Below are positions 46,298 to 55,105 of a stretch of DNA of 64,000 nucleotides, in pieces. Every line of letters starts with the position of its first letter. Positions within the stretch are counted from its first letter, which is position 1. This stretch comes from Paenibacillus chondroitinus NBRC 15376. GTDB lineage: Bacteria > Bacillota > Bacilli > Paenibacillales > NBRC-103111. The position numbers and the translations under genes are program-made. The stretch is taken from contig NZ_BILW01000002.1 of assembly GCF_004000765.1 (NCBI RefSeq), positions 434,001-498,000 of the forward strand, in the 5' to 3' direction. The notes beneath the pieces were generated by a model. The model was given only the letters and a program-made list of their open reading frames with translations, did no database searches and was not told where the DNA came from.

Positions 46298-48113
46298 CGT
46301 AATCCTCCTTCCCGCCGTCTGCAGGCAGCCATACATCTACGGTCGTTCCATGCCCAGGCGTGTTTCGCAGCTCGATGCCATATTTACTTCCATAGAGAAG
46401 CTTCAGTCGTTGATGAATGCTCCGCAGACCAAACGATTCGTCTTCCGTCTCCTCCATTTGCAGGCGCTGCTCAATCTCTTTCAACCGTTCTGGTGTTATC
46501 CCATTGCCGTTGTCTGTCACTTGAACGTGCAGGAATTCCTCCATTTGATGGACTCGAATGTGCAGCTCGTTGTCCGTGCTCTCATTTCGCAACCCATGTA
46601 CGATATAGTTTTCAATAATAGGCTGCAGCGACATTTTCATGATACGAAGAGGAGCGAGCTTCCGATCCCATTCGATCGTATACGTAAATTTATCTTTGTA
46701 GCGAATCTGAAACAACTCCAAATATAAGCGGCAGGCTTCCAGCTCGTCCTTCAACGTGTAAACCTTCTTCTGCTGGACAAAGCTGCGGAATAACGCTGAT
46801 AAGCTGTAGATCATTTCGCCAACGTCATGAGCGCCTTGGGATATCGCCCGCATGCGGATTACTTCCAGTGTATTGTATAAAAAGTGTGGATTCACACGGG
46901 CTTGCAGCGCTGTTAGTTCCGTATGTTTCTGCTTAATATCCGCCTTATATACGCGGTCGATATATTGGTTCAGCTCATCGATCATCTCGTTAAAGCTGCG
47001 GGAAATCTGTCCCAGCTCGTCCTCCCGAGCGTCCTGAATCCGTGCTGTCAAATCGCCTTGTTTGACCTTCCGGGTAAAGCGGATAATCAGGTTCGTTCGC
47101 TTGGCGACATTCAGCACGACCAATGATGGCAGCAGGATCGCGATAGCAATACACACGGCGCTAATTGAAAAAATCGTGCTCCCGATTCGCCACGAAGAAG
47201 CGGAAAGCTCCTCTTTGGGCATCAGGCCGACGACGATAAAATCACCTTTATTTTGCGTAAGCTTCGTCACATAATTGTTATTATTCATCTCGCTGTGCTC
47301 ATACATCGCATTCACTTGATCCATGTACGGATAAGGCTTGCCATAATACTGATCTGAGGAGTCGAACAGGACGCCGCCTTCTGACGACAGGACGAGAATC
47401 GCCCCTTTCAGATCCTTCTGCTCATCGGATAACACTTTCCAAATGCTGTCCGAACTGAAATAAACAAGTTGTTGACCAATGTTTTTCAACGTTTGTTTAT
47501 CATTGATCGGCGTCCGCACGGCATATAGATGGTTATCCCACTGATCCGCGGCTTCGCGCACCCAAATATTCGGAAGCGTGACACTCTTGCTGTCGAGCGC
47601 CATCACTTCCGGAATATAGGAGTGCGCCGCGTTCGCGGATATGAGCCGCATCGGCCGGTTGTGGCTCAGAACGTACAAGTCCTGCTGCTCCACGCTGTAC
47701 AACATGATATTGCGAATATCCTCGTCATCTTCCAAGTGGTTTTTGAAATACTCCAAACCATCATTCCATGTGCTGTTTCCACCCAAATTATTTTGTTCAA
47801 GGCTATGCTGCACATATTCTTGAAACGGGTGCTGCAGCATGAAGGATACGCCCGCGGCCAGCGAGCTATCCCGATATAACCCGAATAAAATGGACTGTGC
47901 CGAGTCATACTTCTGTCCCAAATAATTATTAACGTTCATCATGGCCTTCTTTTGTATATCCAGCTCACGGTTGATCGCGGCTTGCGACATCGAGTGATAC
48001 ATGTAAAAAGAAAAGGAAATAATCGTAATAATCGTAATGAGTGAGAATAGGAGCAGCAGTCTCATGAATAAATTATTTTTCAAGTAGGCTAGATAAACTT
48101 TCATGAACCCCAT
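46290..48113 (-). CDS. YesM-type sensor histidine kinase
   Basis: 607 aa. Transmembrane helices at about 18-38 and 295-320 enclose an extracellular sensing domain; HAMP follows (FTRKVKQGDLTARIQDAREDELG), then the LytS/YesM-type phosphoacceptor region (LQARVNPHFLYNTLEVIRM, His in PHF) and an ATPase domain with IIENYIVHG, VTDNGNGI and GFGLRS-like loops. The start is the first of two close ATGs (MGFMKVY). It senses an outside signal, probably oligosaccharide or the loaded binding protein, and phosphorylates the YesN-type partner. Confidence 0.92.
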   Translation of the reverse strand: MGFMKVYLAYLKNNLFMRLLLLFSLITIITIISFSFYMYHSMSQAAINRELDIQKKAMMNVNNYLGQKYDSAQSILFGLYRDSSLAAGVSFMLQHPFQEYVQHSLEQNNLGGNSTWNDGLEYFKNHLEDDEDIRNIMLYSVEQQDLYVLSHNRPMRLISANAAHSYIPEVMALDSKSVTLPNIWVREAADQWDNHLYAVRTPINDKQTLKNIGQQLVYFSSDSIWKVLSDEQKDLKGAILVLSSEGGVLFDSSDQYYGKPYPYMDQVNAMYEHSEMNNNNYVTKLTQNKGDFIVVGLMPKEELSASSWRIGSTIFSISAVCIAIAILLPSLVVLNVAKRTNLIIRFTRKVKQGDLTARIQDAREDELGQISRSFNEMIDELNQYIDRVYKADIKQKHTELTALQARVNPHFLYNTLEVIRMRAISQGAHDVGEMIYSLSALFRSFVQQKKVYTLKDELEACRLYLELFQIRYKDKFTYTIEWDRKLAPLRIMKMSLQPIIENYIVHGLRNESTDNELHIRVHQMEEFLHVQVTDNGNGITPERLKEIEQRLQMEETEDESFGLRSIHQRLKLLYGSKYGIELRNTPGHGTTVDVWLPADGGKEDYDV

Positions 48114-48305
48114 CCGACCATCATCTCCTGCTGTTAATCGGGTTCATTATAACATGTCGGGAGGCGCACAGGAAAACCGGCGATTGAGCCGGCAATTGCT
48201 ATGCTTTTACCCACACGGACTTTTCGCCGCGCCCCCTGTTACTGAGACATTTGGCGGAGGAGGCATCCTCATAGGAGAGGTATGCTGGCTGGCTGGCCAC
48301 TTGGA

Positions 48306-48500
48306 GGAACTACAGAGCGCTATTCTAACAAATTAAGTCCGTTTCCGCGTCCAAGCGGAACTGCAGGGCTTTATTTGACCGCCTAACCCCGATTTCTGCA
48401 AGAAAACGGACAAATAGAGGACGTCAGTTCCCCTCCACGTGAAGAGGAGCCTATTTCGATGAAATAGAGCCCTGTAGTTCCCCTCAGGGAGGAACCGCTG
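48306..48500. repeat. GGAACTAC hairpin repeat cluster, copy 3
   Basis: Unit 48357-48431 opens CGGAACTGCAGGGCTTTATTT and closes AAATAGAGGACGTCAGTTCC. Flanking half-units begin GGAACTACAGAGCGCTATTC and end AAATAGAGCCCTGTAGTTCC. Lies in the 793-nt gap 48114-48906, directly followed by dyad cluster 2. Confidence 0.8.
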
Positions 48501-48528
48501 GAGCGATCACAGCGACTGTGACAGCTAT

Positions 48529-48712
48529 ATTGTATTTTGTGCAACCAATTGGCCGTAAAGGGGTCTCACGTCGCCACTATATTGCACATCATACAACGAT
48601 TGTTGCATTTAAACCGCTTACACTTCACCTTTTGCAGCAAATGGTTGTATGATGTGCAACGAAAGACCGCCATCGCGGTCTGACCACACCATTACGTTGT
48701 ATATAATGCAAC
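48529..48712. repeat. 17-bp dyad repeat cluster 2 (four sites)
   Basis: ATTGTATTTTGTGCAAC (48529), ATTGCACATCATACAAC (48581), GTTGTATGATGTGCAAC (48644), GTTGTATATAATGCAAC (48696). The second and third are reverse complements over 16 bp and could fold into one long hairpin. The 35-nt spacer 48661-48695, with its own GACCGC/GCGGTC stem, matches the spacer in cluster 1. The rest of the gap (48713-48848) is AT-rich and shows only a GGTTGAG/CTCAACC hairpin near 48813. Confidence 0.78.
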
Positions 48713-48848
48713 GTAGTCCTTCAACTTTGCTGCACAGCCGTCTTTACAACGAAAAATATTGGTTTCAGTAGATTCGATTCCATACTTAGATTTCAACAAA
48801 AAAATTAACTAAAGGTTGAGCTTTCACTCAACCCAAAACATATAAATC

Positions 48849-48888
48849 TAAAAAAGAGCCAATCCAAATGGATTGAGCTCTATTTTTC
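48849..48888 (-). terminator. Terminator of the isomerase gene
   Basis: Minus strand AGAGCTCAATCC pairs with GGATTGGCTCT (one bulge), followed by TTTTTT. 19 nt after the stop at 48907. Confidence 0.8.
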
Positions 48889-48906
48889 TAACTTCTTATG
48901 AATACT

Positions 48907-49734
48907 TTACTCCCACTGGTATTCCGCCCGTTCAAGCAGCTGCTTGAGCGCGCGGACCGCAGTGACAACACGTTTAGGATTACTCGCGTGCGGCATGTAA
49001 TGCTGTAAATGCGGCTCTACAGACAGAAATCCGTCGTAGCCTCTCTCTTTTAGAGACAGCAGCAGTGTATCCACCTCTCCGTCTCCCGCTCCTGCAGGAA
49101 CAAATAGCTTCGGTTCGAATGTAGCATCCTTAATATGAATGTAATCCGTATAAGTTTGGAGTTTCGGATACGCATCCTGCATCGGTTTAATATCATTCTT
49201 AACAAAGTTACCTGGGTCAAAAGCCATACGCAGGGAATCGGACGCGCAATGCTGTAAAATTTCCAAACAACGTTCATCCGACGTTCCGTACAAGTTATTA
49301 TCATTCTCAAGAATGAGGACAACGTTGTTCTGTACTGCAATTTCTGTTAATTGCTTCATTCTACGCAGCACTTCATCTCTGCACGTATCGAGATCCGCAT
49401 TTTCGGGCGGGTGGTAGGAAAATATACGAATGTACGGGGTTCCTAACACGTGTGCAGCATGAATCGCCTTCTGAACCGCTTGTACTTGGGGACCAAACTC
49501 TTCCGCAACCGGATATTTACCGATGGGAGAAGCAATGGAAGATACCTGAAAACCGCGATCTTTCAATATTTGACGAATGGAGGAGAGCTCCTCATCATTT
49601 AACTCCAAGACATTTTTGCCCCATACATTCCGCAGCTCGATATAGGAGACTCCCTCTTGCTGCAGCACGTCTAACTGTTCTTCCAAATCCTGCGAGATTT
49701 CATCGGCGAAACAAGTGATTTTTGCTTTAAGCAT
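48907..49734 (-). CDS. Sugar phosphate isomerase/epimerase (IolE/YcjR-like TIM barrel)
   Basis: 275 aa from the ATG at 49734, which has AAGGAG 8 nt upstream (another ATG is 6 nt earlier). AP-endonuclease-2-like barrel with metal ligands in VLILENDNNLY, RMAFDPGNFVKND, DYIHIKDA and FLSVEPHL. Starts 17 nt after the oxidoreductase gene on the same strand, so both are co-transcribed. Such pairs oxidise and epimerise keto-sugars; the exact sugar is unknown. Confidence 0.85.
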   Translation of the reverse strand: MLKAKITCFADEISQDLEEQLDVLQQEGVSYIELRNVWGKNVLELNDEELSSIRQILKDRGFQVSSIASPIGKYPVAEEFGPQVQAVQKAIHAAHVLGTPYIRIFSYHPPENADLDTCRDEVLRRMKQLTEIAVQNNVVLILENDNNLYGTSDERCLEILQHCASDSLRMAFDPGNFVKNDIKPMQDAYPKLQTYTDYIHIKDATFEPKLFVPAGAGDGEVDTLLLSLKERGYDGFLSVEPHLQHYMPHASNPKRVVTAVRALKQLLERAEYQWE

Positions 49735-49751
49735 GGCCATCTCTCCTTTTT

Positions 49752-50945
49752 TTATTTGCTGCTGCCGAAAGAAGCTGACATATCTTCTTGCGTCTTAGAC
49801 TCTGTAACGACTTTTTTCACAAATGTAGAGGATTTGATCAGTTCGTCCAAGTGAGATTGGAAAGCATCGCCGTCAATTGGAACTTCAACAGGGCGCTTCT
49901 GGAAGGAGGACAGCATGATGCCATTAGCCAGCGTCAAAGAGCCCAGTCCCTCTGGACCTTCAGCAATCAAGTCAATCTCCTTGCCCAAGAGACGGTCAAC
50001 CAAACGGCCAGTTACGACATGATGGCCATTAGGAGCATTCTCATCCACTTCAACTTCCTCCGGTTCAATCTGCCAAGTGGCAAACTTTTGCTCCGTTTCT
50101 CTCGTGAACGTGAGCATGGATTGCTCATATTTATAGTGAAGCAGCTTCCCGTTCTCCAACACGAGTTTACCGGTATCGCCGACGATTTCCAGGCGGTTGG
50201 TTCCCGGCAGCTCAGCTGTCGTCACAATCAAATGCCCGATCATCCCGTTTGAATGTTCAAAGTAAGCGGTTACTTCATCCTCAACTTCGATGTCATGATA
50301 TTTACCGATATGCGCATGACCGGAAATCAGCGAAGGCAGCCCGAACAGCCATTGGTACATATCGAGTGTGTGCGGACACTGATTCGTCAGGATGCCGCCG
50401 CCCTCACCGGCCCATGTCGCACGCCATCCACCGCTATTATAATAAGACTGGGAGCGGAACCATTTGGTATGAATCCAAGTAGCGCGAGTAAGTTGGCCCA
50501 ACTCTCCGCTTGCCACAATTTCTTTAAGTTTTGCATAAAATGGCAGCGTTCTTTCTTGAAACATAATGGCAAACTGGAGACCCGGATATGTCTCTTTAGC
50601 GGATTCATAAGCGTCAATCATGCGGTTGGCATCATTGACATGAACCGCGATCGGTTTCTCGCACATAACATGAATTCCCCGCTTGAAAGCCTCAATGGCA
50701 ATGTATGGATGATCGTAATGGGGAACTGCGATAATGATGACATCCAGCCCGGAGTTGTCCAATAAATCCAAGACATCGTAATAAGCCGTCGTACCATACG
50801 TTTTAGCATTCAAATCGGCCTTTTCTTTATCTACATCACAAACGCCCACAAGCGCTACATTATCCATCTCACTCAAATACTTCAAATGCGTATTTCCAAT
50901 ATTCCCAATGCCAACAAGTCCAAATTTGATTTTTTGCTCACTCAT
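49752..50945 (-). CDS. Gfo/Idh/MocA-family NAD(P)-dependent oxidoreductase
   Basis: 397 aa from the ATG at 50945 (GGGAGG upstream; the frame opens at 50978). Rossmann dinucleotide site FGLVGIGNIGNTHLKYL at the N-terminus, the family EKPIAVHVNDA motif (catalytic Lys), and the C-terminal beta-sheet substrate domain with GGGILTNQCPHTLDMYQWLFG (the His expected to act with Lys). Oxidises a sugar or inositol hydroxyl in the cytosol. Divergent from an AraC regulator 124 nt away that probably controls it. Confidence 0.9.
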   Translation of the reverse strand: MSEQKIKFGLVGIGNIGNTHLKYLSEMDNVALVGVCDVDKEKADLNAKTYGTTAYYDVLDLLDNSGLDVIIIAVPHYDHPYIAIEAFKRGIHVMCEKPIAVHVNDANRMIDAYESAKETYPGLQFAIMFQERTLPFYAKLKEIVASGELGQLTRATWIHTKWFRSQSYYNSGGWRATWAGEGGGILTNQCPHTLDMYQWLFGLPSLISGHAHIGKYHDIEVEDEVTAYFEHSNGMIGHLIVTTAELPGTNRLEIVGDTGKLVLENGKLLHYKYEQSMLTFTRETEQKFATWQIEPEEVEVDENAPNGHHVVTGRLVDRLLGKEIDLIAEGPEGLGSLTLANGIMLSSFQKRPVEVPIDGDAFQSHLDELIKSSTFVKKVVTESKTQEDMSASFGSSK

Positions 50946-51069
50946 AGGTAGTTCCCTCCCAAATCTATTGAATATCACACTATCATCCTATATCATTACA
51001 ATTACCACTTCCTTGATGAAATTGCCTCAAAAGTGGATAAACTTGCTCTCATCACAGGAGGCCATTATC

Positions 51070-51915
51070 ATGATTTCGGATTACTTGGAACAGTTTGATG
51101 AACATGTTAAATTCCGTCATGCCATTCGAACAGCCCCGTTTAATGTGCATTTTCATTTGCATCAGGGCTGTGAGATCTTTTTTTTAATCCGGGGTGATGT
51201 GAACTATTTCGTTGACAAGACGATGTATCCCCTGGAATTCGGTGATCTGATCATTACCAATGAGCATGAAATTCATAAACCTGCACTCACAACAGACGAT
51301 TTATATGAACGTGTAACGATTGAATTTAATCCGGCTCTGATTGCTCTCTTTCAAACCGAAGACTTGAAACCGCTTCAATGCTTCTATGATCGTCCCGCCG
51401 GTGAAAAAAACAAAATCAAGCTTAGCGAACAACAGTCATCCGCCTTGCTTGATTTATTTACGAAATATAATGACATCATCAACCATCCATTCCCAGGGGA
51501 TTCCCTCGTGAGACTTGGCTGTTTAATTGAAATTCTTGTTCTGGTTCATCGGTTCTTTTATACCAACAAAGCTAACGAAAACGGCATGGATTTGCCGAAA
51601 AGATTGAGCCCCATCCTGGCGTATCTGGATCAACATCTCACGGAAGATTTGACCCTTGAACGGCTGGAGAAAATGTTTTTTATCAGCAAATACCATCTAA
51701 GCCGACTTTTTAAAAAACATACTGGCAGCACCATCCATGAGTACATCATCTACAAGCGGATTGCGCTTGCCAAAAAAATGCTCGCAGATGGTTACAACGT
51801 AACCGAAGCCTGCATGGGGTCAGGTTTTAATGATTACACTGGCTTCCTGCGCATGTTTAAGAAAAAAGTAGGCGTGCTGCCCAAGTATTACGCGAGCAAA
51901 CAAGCTCTCAAATGA
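51070..51915 (+). CDS. AraC-family regulator with cupin sensor domain
   Basis: 281 aa from the ATG with AGGAGG 8 nt upstream; the frame opens earlier (50908), over the divergent gene start, and that part is rejected. An N-terminal AraC-type cupin (about 15-110: FNVHFHLHQGCEIFFLIRGDVNYFVDKTMYPLEFGDLIIT) is followed by a C-terminal double HTH (about 180-275: LTLERLEKMFFISKYHLSRLFKKHTGSTIHEYIIYKRIALAKKML). Probably senses a sugar and controls the divergent oxidoreductase-isomerase pair. Confidence 0.9.
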   Translation: MISDYLEQFDEHVKFRHAIRTAPFNVHFHLHQGCEIFFLIRGDVNYFVDKTMYPLEFGDLIITNEHEIHKPALTTDDLYERVTIEFNPALIALFQTEDLKPLQCFYDRPAGEKNKIKLSEQQSSALLDLFTKYNDIINHPFPGDSLVRLGCLIEILVLVHRFFYTNKANENGMDLPKRLSPILAYLDQHLTEDLTLERLEKMFFISKYHLSRLFKKHTGSTIHEYIIYKRIALAKKMLADGYNVTEACMGSGFNDYTGFLRMFKKKVGVLPKYYASKQALK

Positions 51916-51945
51916 CCCCGGATGGAATGGGGCTTATTTCCCGGT

Positions 51946-53349
51946 TTATTTCCCGCCCGTCGGCTCGATCAAACGGTGTTTATACCACTTGTCGCCATAG
52001 TAGCGCCAGAGGAAAACCGCCCCGCGCACGCCCCATTCCAATTGCATAGCCGCCCAAACCCCGATAACGCCGTAACCCAGGGTGATGCCAAACACATAGC
52101 CGAGCACAACCCGGAACAACCACATGGTCAGCATCGATGAGATCGAGGTGAAGCGTGAATCCCCCGCAGCTCGCAGTGCCCCTGGCAGCAGAAAACTGAT
52201 CGACCATAACGGAATTTGAGCTAAGAAATTGACCAGCATAATGAGATACAGGTCGTCCATAATCTCTGCCGGAGGGCTGAACATTTTTACAAGCGGATTA
52301 AAAAACGGAAGTAACAGCAGCCCCATTAATAAGAGGGCGCCTGATGACAGCCACATGAACGACCTTGTAAACTTGCGGGCATCCTGAATATTGCGCCTCC
52401 CGATACATTGCCCTACCACCGTGACTAACGCAGTAGACAAGGCAATGGAAGGGATTTGCAGCAGCATGGCGATCACCGAACTGATGGCGTTAGTTGCAAT
52501 CGCATAGGTGCCCAGGCTGACGATATAGATTTGGGTTAACATTTTTCCCCCGTTAAAAAATAACTGCTCCGCTGCGAAAGGCAGCCCAATGAACATGATT
52601 TTCTTAAACATGGAGAAATTCCATTCGAGTACATCCTGAAGTTGAATTCGCAGGCTGGCATCCATCCGCAGCAGATAGAATAATGCGCAACCTGCGGCTA
52701 CATACCGGGAAATATTCACAGCCACGCTCAATCCTAGAACGCCCATGTCCAAATAATGGACAAATACGACATTGAGCAGCACGTAGGTGAGGTTCATAAT
52801 CAGAGACAGCACCAAGGTCACTCTCGTTCTGCCGATCCCTCTAAGCGCTCCGTTAACCGCTTCCTTGATCGCGATCCCGGTATAGGAAATACAGCTGCCC
52901 ACCAAATAGGTACCGGCATGGGAGAACACCTCCGGCTCCGCCGTACCGAACAGTACCTTCAGAATGGGATGATAAAACAGCAGAACGAGCAGGCTGAGCG
53001 CTACCGCAACCAGCGTGACCGCTGAAAGCGAGCTGGACGCTGCTTTGGAAACCATTTTATCGTTCCCGCTGCCCTTATACTGCGCCACTACGACTGTACC
53101 GCCGGTCGCTATGGCGACAAAAACGTTAACCAAAAACATGTTGAGCGAATCGACCATACTTACGGCGCTGATCGCCGCCACGCCCGATGAACTGATCATC
53201 GCGGTGTTCACCAAACTTAAGCCAACAAGGAAGGCTTGGTCGATGAGGATCGGCAGAAATAACGAGATGACCTGCCGGTAATCGATCGATTCCCCTGAAA
53301 GATATTTGTTTAAAATAGCATGGCAATAAGCCTTAAATCGTACCATCAT
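51946..53349 (-). CDS. MATE-family multidrug efflux protein
   Basis: 467 aa with twelve hydrophobic helices in two homologous six-helix halves. Family blocks: DQAFLVGLSLVNTAMISSSGVAAISAVSMVDSLNMF in helices 1-2, and QIYIVSLGTYAIATNAISSVIAMLLQIPSIALSTALVTVVGQCIG in helices 7-8. Sodium- or proton-driven export from the cytoplasmic membrane. Lies 99 nt downstream of a TetR gene on the same strand, likely its target. Convergent with the AraC gene (30-nt gap). Confidence 0.88.
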   Translation of the reverse strand: MMVRFKAYCHAILNKYLSGESIDYRQVISLFLPILIDQAFLVGLSLVNTAMISSSGVAAISAVSMVDSLNMFLVNVFVAIATGGTVVVAQYKGSGNDKMVSKAASSSLSAVTLVAVALSLLVLLFYHPILKVLFGTAEPEVFSHAGTYLVGSCISYTGIAIKEAVNGALRGIGRTRVTLVLSLIMNLTYVLLNVVFVHYLDMGVLGLSVAVNISRYVAAGCALFYLLRMDASLRIQLQDVLEWNFSMFKKIMFIGLPFAAEQLFFNGGKMLTQIYIVSLGTYAIATNAISSVIAMLLQIPSIALSTALVTVVGQCIGRRNIQDARKFTRSFMWLSSGALLLMGLLLLPFFNPLVKMFSPPAEIMDDLYLIMLVNFLAQIPLWSISFLLPGALRAAGDSRFTSISSMLTMWLFRVVLGYVFGITLGYGVIGVWAAMQLEWGVRGAVFLWRYYGDKWYKHRLIEPTGGK

Positions 53350-53448
53350 GCTAATGATTCACTTCCCATCCGTATTTGTCCGCAGTCCCCAGTATGCTGA
53401 TTCGAATTCCCTGAGATGATTCGAGGTGCCGGGAGCAGGTGCGGCCGT

Positions 53449-54048
53449 TCAATGAACATCCAAACAACACTGCTGCAGGTACGAAGTGAAGCTGGCCATA
53501 TTCCTGTGCATATGCCTGCTGTTGCCTTCTAGCTTGCTCAACATAATGCCTCCTTCCAATAAGGAAAGGGCAAACGTAGCCAAGGCATCTACATCCAAAT
53601 CCCCCTTAAATTCTCCCAATCGTATGCCTTCATGAATAATGTTCTTCATCATATCCAGAGTAGTGGTAAGGCTACGCTGCGCTCTATCGCGCAATATCGG
53701 ATGAGTGTCATCACTCTCTACCGCTGTGTTCTGCAAGGGACACCCGCCGATGAACGGGGGATTGTCCGCAACGTCTTCATAGACATGGAAAAAAGCGAGC
53801 AATCGGCTCGAGGCAGACTCCTCTTTATCCATAGCTTCGGTAAATCTCCTGCCGACTGTACTTGCCGCATATTGATAGGCTTCAAGGGCAATTTCGTCTT
53901 TACTGCTAAAGTGGCGATAGATGCCTCCCTTCTTAATGCCGGTGGCGGCAATAATATCGTTTAACGATGAACCCGCATATCCTTGTTGATTAAAAAGTTC
54001 AGCAGATTTCATGATGATGTGTTCCCTGGTTCTATCTCCTTTTTTCAT
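53449..54048 (-). CDS. TetR-family transcriptional repressor
   Basis: 199 aa from the ATG with GGAGGG 5 nt upstream (the frame opens at 54063). N-terminal TetR HTH (about 5-52: TREHIIMKSAELFNQQGYAGSSLNDIIAATGIKKGGIYRHFSSKDEIA), then an all-helical ligand domain of the YxaF/LmrA-like type (VADNPPFIGGCPLQNTAVESDD). Its promoter has TGCTATAAT at about 54082. A dyad between it and the divergent peroxiredoxin gene is the expected operator. The MATE gene follows on the same strand. Confidence 0.9.
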   Translation of the reverse strand: MKKGDRTREHIIMKSAELFNQQGYAGSSLNDIIAATGIKKGGIYRHFSSKDEIALEAYQYAASTVGRRFTEAMDKEESASSRLLAFFHVYEDVADNPPFIGGCPLQNTAVESDDTHPILRDRAQRSLTTTLDMMKNIIHEGIRLGEFKGDLDVDALATFALSLLEGGIMLSKLEGNSRHMHRNMASFTSYLQQCCLDVH

Positions 54049-54107
54049 AAGCCCTCCGTACAAACCGTAGTCGATAATTCATTATAGCAAATTTTTCGCG
54101 TGATCCA

Positions 54108-54155
54108 TTGCCATTTATTGGATGTATGCTACAATTAAAAGATACCAATCGGTAT
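54108..54155 (+). promoter_or_regulatory. Peroxiredoxin promoter with TetR-type operator
   Basis: TTGCCA (54108-54113), 16 bp, TACAAT (54130-54135), then ATACCAATCGGTAT (54142-54155), a dyad with perfect ATACC/GGTAT arms placed where transcription would begin. Its layout matches TetR-family operators, so repression of the peroxiredoxin gene is likely. Confidence 0.6.
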
Positions 54156-54228
54156 TTTATGTTGCGTGAGGCCCAATATGAATCCAAATTGAAGCACCAA
54201 AATTCCATTCAAAAGGGAGCGTTGTCCG

Positions 54229-54876
54229 ATGTCGATGAACGAACAATTGGAACAAACCAAATCAGGTTTTATCGCGAAAGTGCCTGCATTGGCTCAAGAA
54301 AATATTTTTCGCCATATCCAGGAGCAGCAGCAATCCGGTATCGTTTATGGTCTGAACGAGGGGGATCAAGCCCCCGACTTTACATTAGCCAATCCGCTCG
54401 GAGAGCAAATAAACCTTTATAACGAGCTTGCCAACGGCCCGGTTATTCTCATCTTTTACCGGGGCGGATGGTGCCCATTCTGCAATGTCCAGCTTAGAGC
54501 TTACCAGCAGTTGCTGCCTGAAATTCAAAAGATCGGCGGCCAACTGATTGCCGTCTCTCCGCAAAGCCCCGACAACTCGCTATCTCAGATGGAAAAAGAG
54601 CAGCTTACGTTCCATGTGCTAAGCGATCCGAACGGCCGTGTCGCTGACAGTTACAACCTTTTATTTGAACTGCCTGCTTATCTTCAAAATACGTTTACAG
54701 ACATACTTGGACGGGATCTCGCCAAGTTCAATGCAAGCGACCGCTGGCTGCTGCCGGTTCCGGCGACTTACCTCATTGACAGGCAAGGTATCCTCCGTTA
54801 TGCCAGCGTCGATCCCGATTTCATGAATCGGGCGGAGCCACAGGAAATGATCGATCTATTGAAAAAGCTCGACTGA
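54229..54876 (+). CDS. Peroxiredoxin-like protein (AhpC/TSA family)
   Basis: 215 aa; AAAAGGGAG lies upstream of the ATG. Thioredoxin-fold peroxiredoxin (about 48-212): GDQAPDFTLANPLGEQINLY, then YRGGWCPFCNVQLRAYQQLLPEI, where the first Cys takes the peroxidatic position and the CPFC arrangement resembles the AhpC/TSA-type sub-family with WCPFC. A 45-residue helical N-terminal extension precedes it. Cytosolic thiol-dependent peroxide reduction. Divergent from the TetR gene. Confidence 0.82.
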   Translation: MSMNEQLEQTKSGFIAKVPALAQENIFRHIQEQQQSGIVYGLNEGDQAPDFTLANPLGEQINLYNELANGPVILIFYRGGWCPFCNVQLRAYQQLLPEIQKIGGQLIAVSPQSPDNSLSQMEKEQLTFHVLSDPNGRVADSYNLLFELPAYLQNTFTDILGRDLAKFNASDRWLLPVPATYLIDRQGILRYASVDPDFMNRAEPQEMIDLLKKLD

Positions 54877-54878
54877 AT

Positions 54879-55055
54879 GGAACTGGCATCCTCTGTTTGG
54901 AGAAATACGAGCAGTTTCCTGTCTAAGCGGAACTACAGGATCCTATTTGCCCTCCATTGCGCGTTTTTAGATGAAAACTGACAAATTAGCGAACACTAGT
55001 TCCCATAATTTGTGCAAACGTGCTTTTTCATGTAAATAACGGACTGTAGTTCCCT
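54879..55055. repeat. GGAACTAC hairpin repeat cluster, copy 4
   Basis: Unit 54929-55002 opens CGGAACTACAGGATCCTATTT and closes with ACACTAGTTCC; a further half-unit ends AAATAACGGACTGTAGTTCC. It fills the 229-nt gap between the peroxiredoxin and the next terminator. Confidence 0.75.
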
Positions 55056-55061
55056 CCAAAT

Positions 55062-55101
55062 AAAAAAAATGGAATCATGCTAAAAAAGCCATGATTCCAT
55101 T
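55062..55101. terminator. Terminator of the cohesin-dockerin GH2 gene
   Basis: AATGGAATCATG pairs perfectly with CATGATTCCATT (12 bp). An A run on the plus-strand left gives the T run for the minus-strand gene. Four nt after the stop. Confidence 0.85.
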
Positions 55102-55105
55102 CTTC

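Noticed and set aside
48306-48712. CRISPR array
   Set aside because: The repeats are inverted, imperfect and irregularly spaced, and no cas gene is nearby.
50908-51069. Longer N-terminus of the AraC regulator
   Set aside because: It overlaps the start of the divergent oxidoreductase gene and lacks a ribosome site; AGGAGG sits before the internal ATG at 51070.
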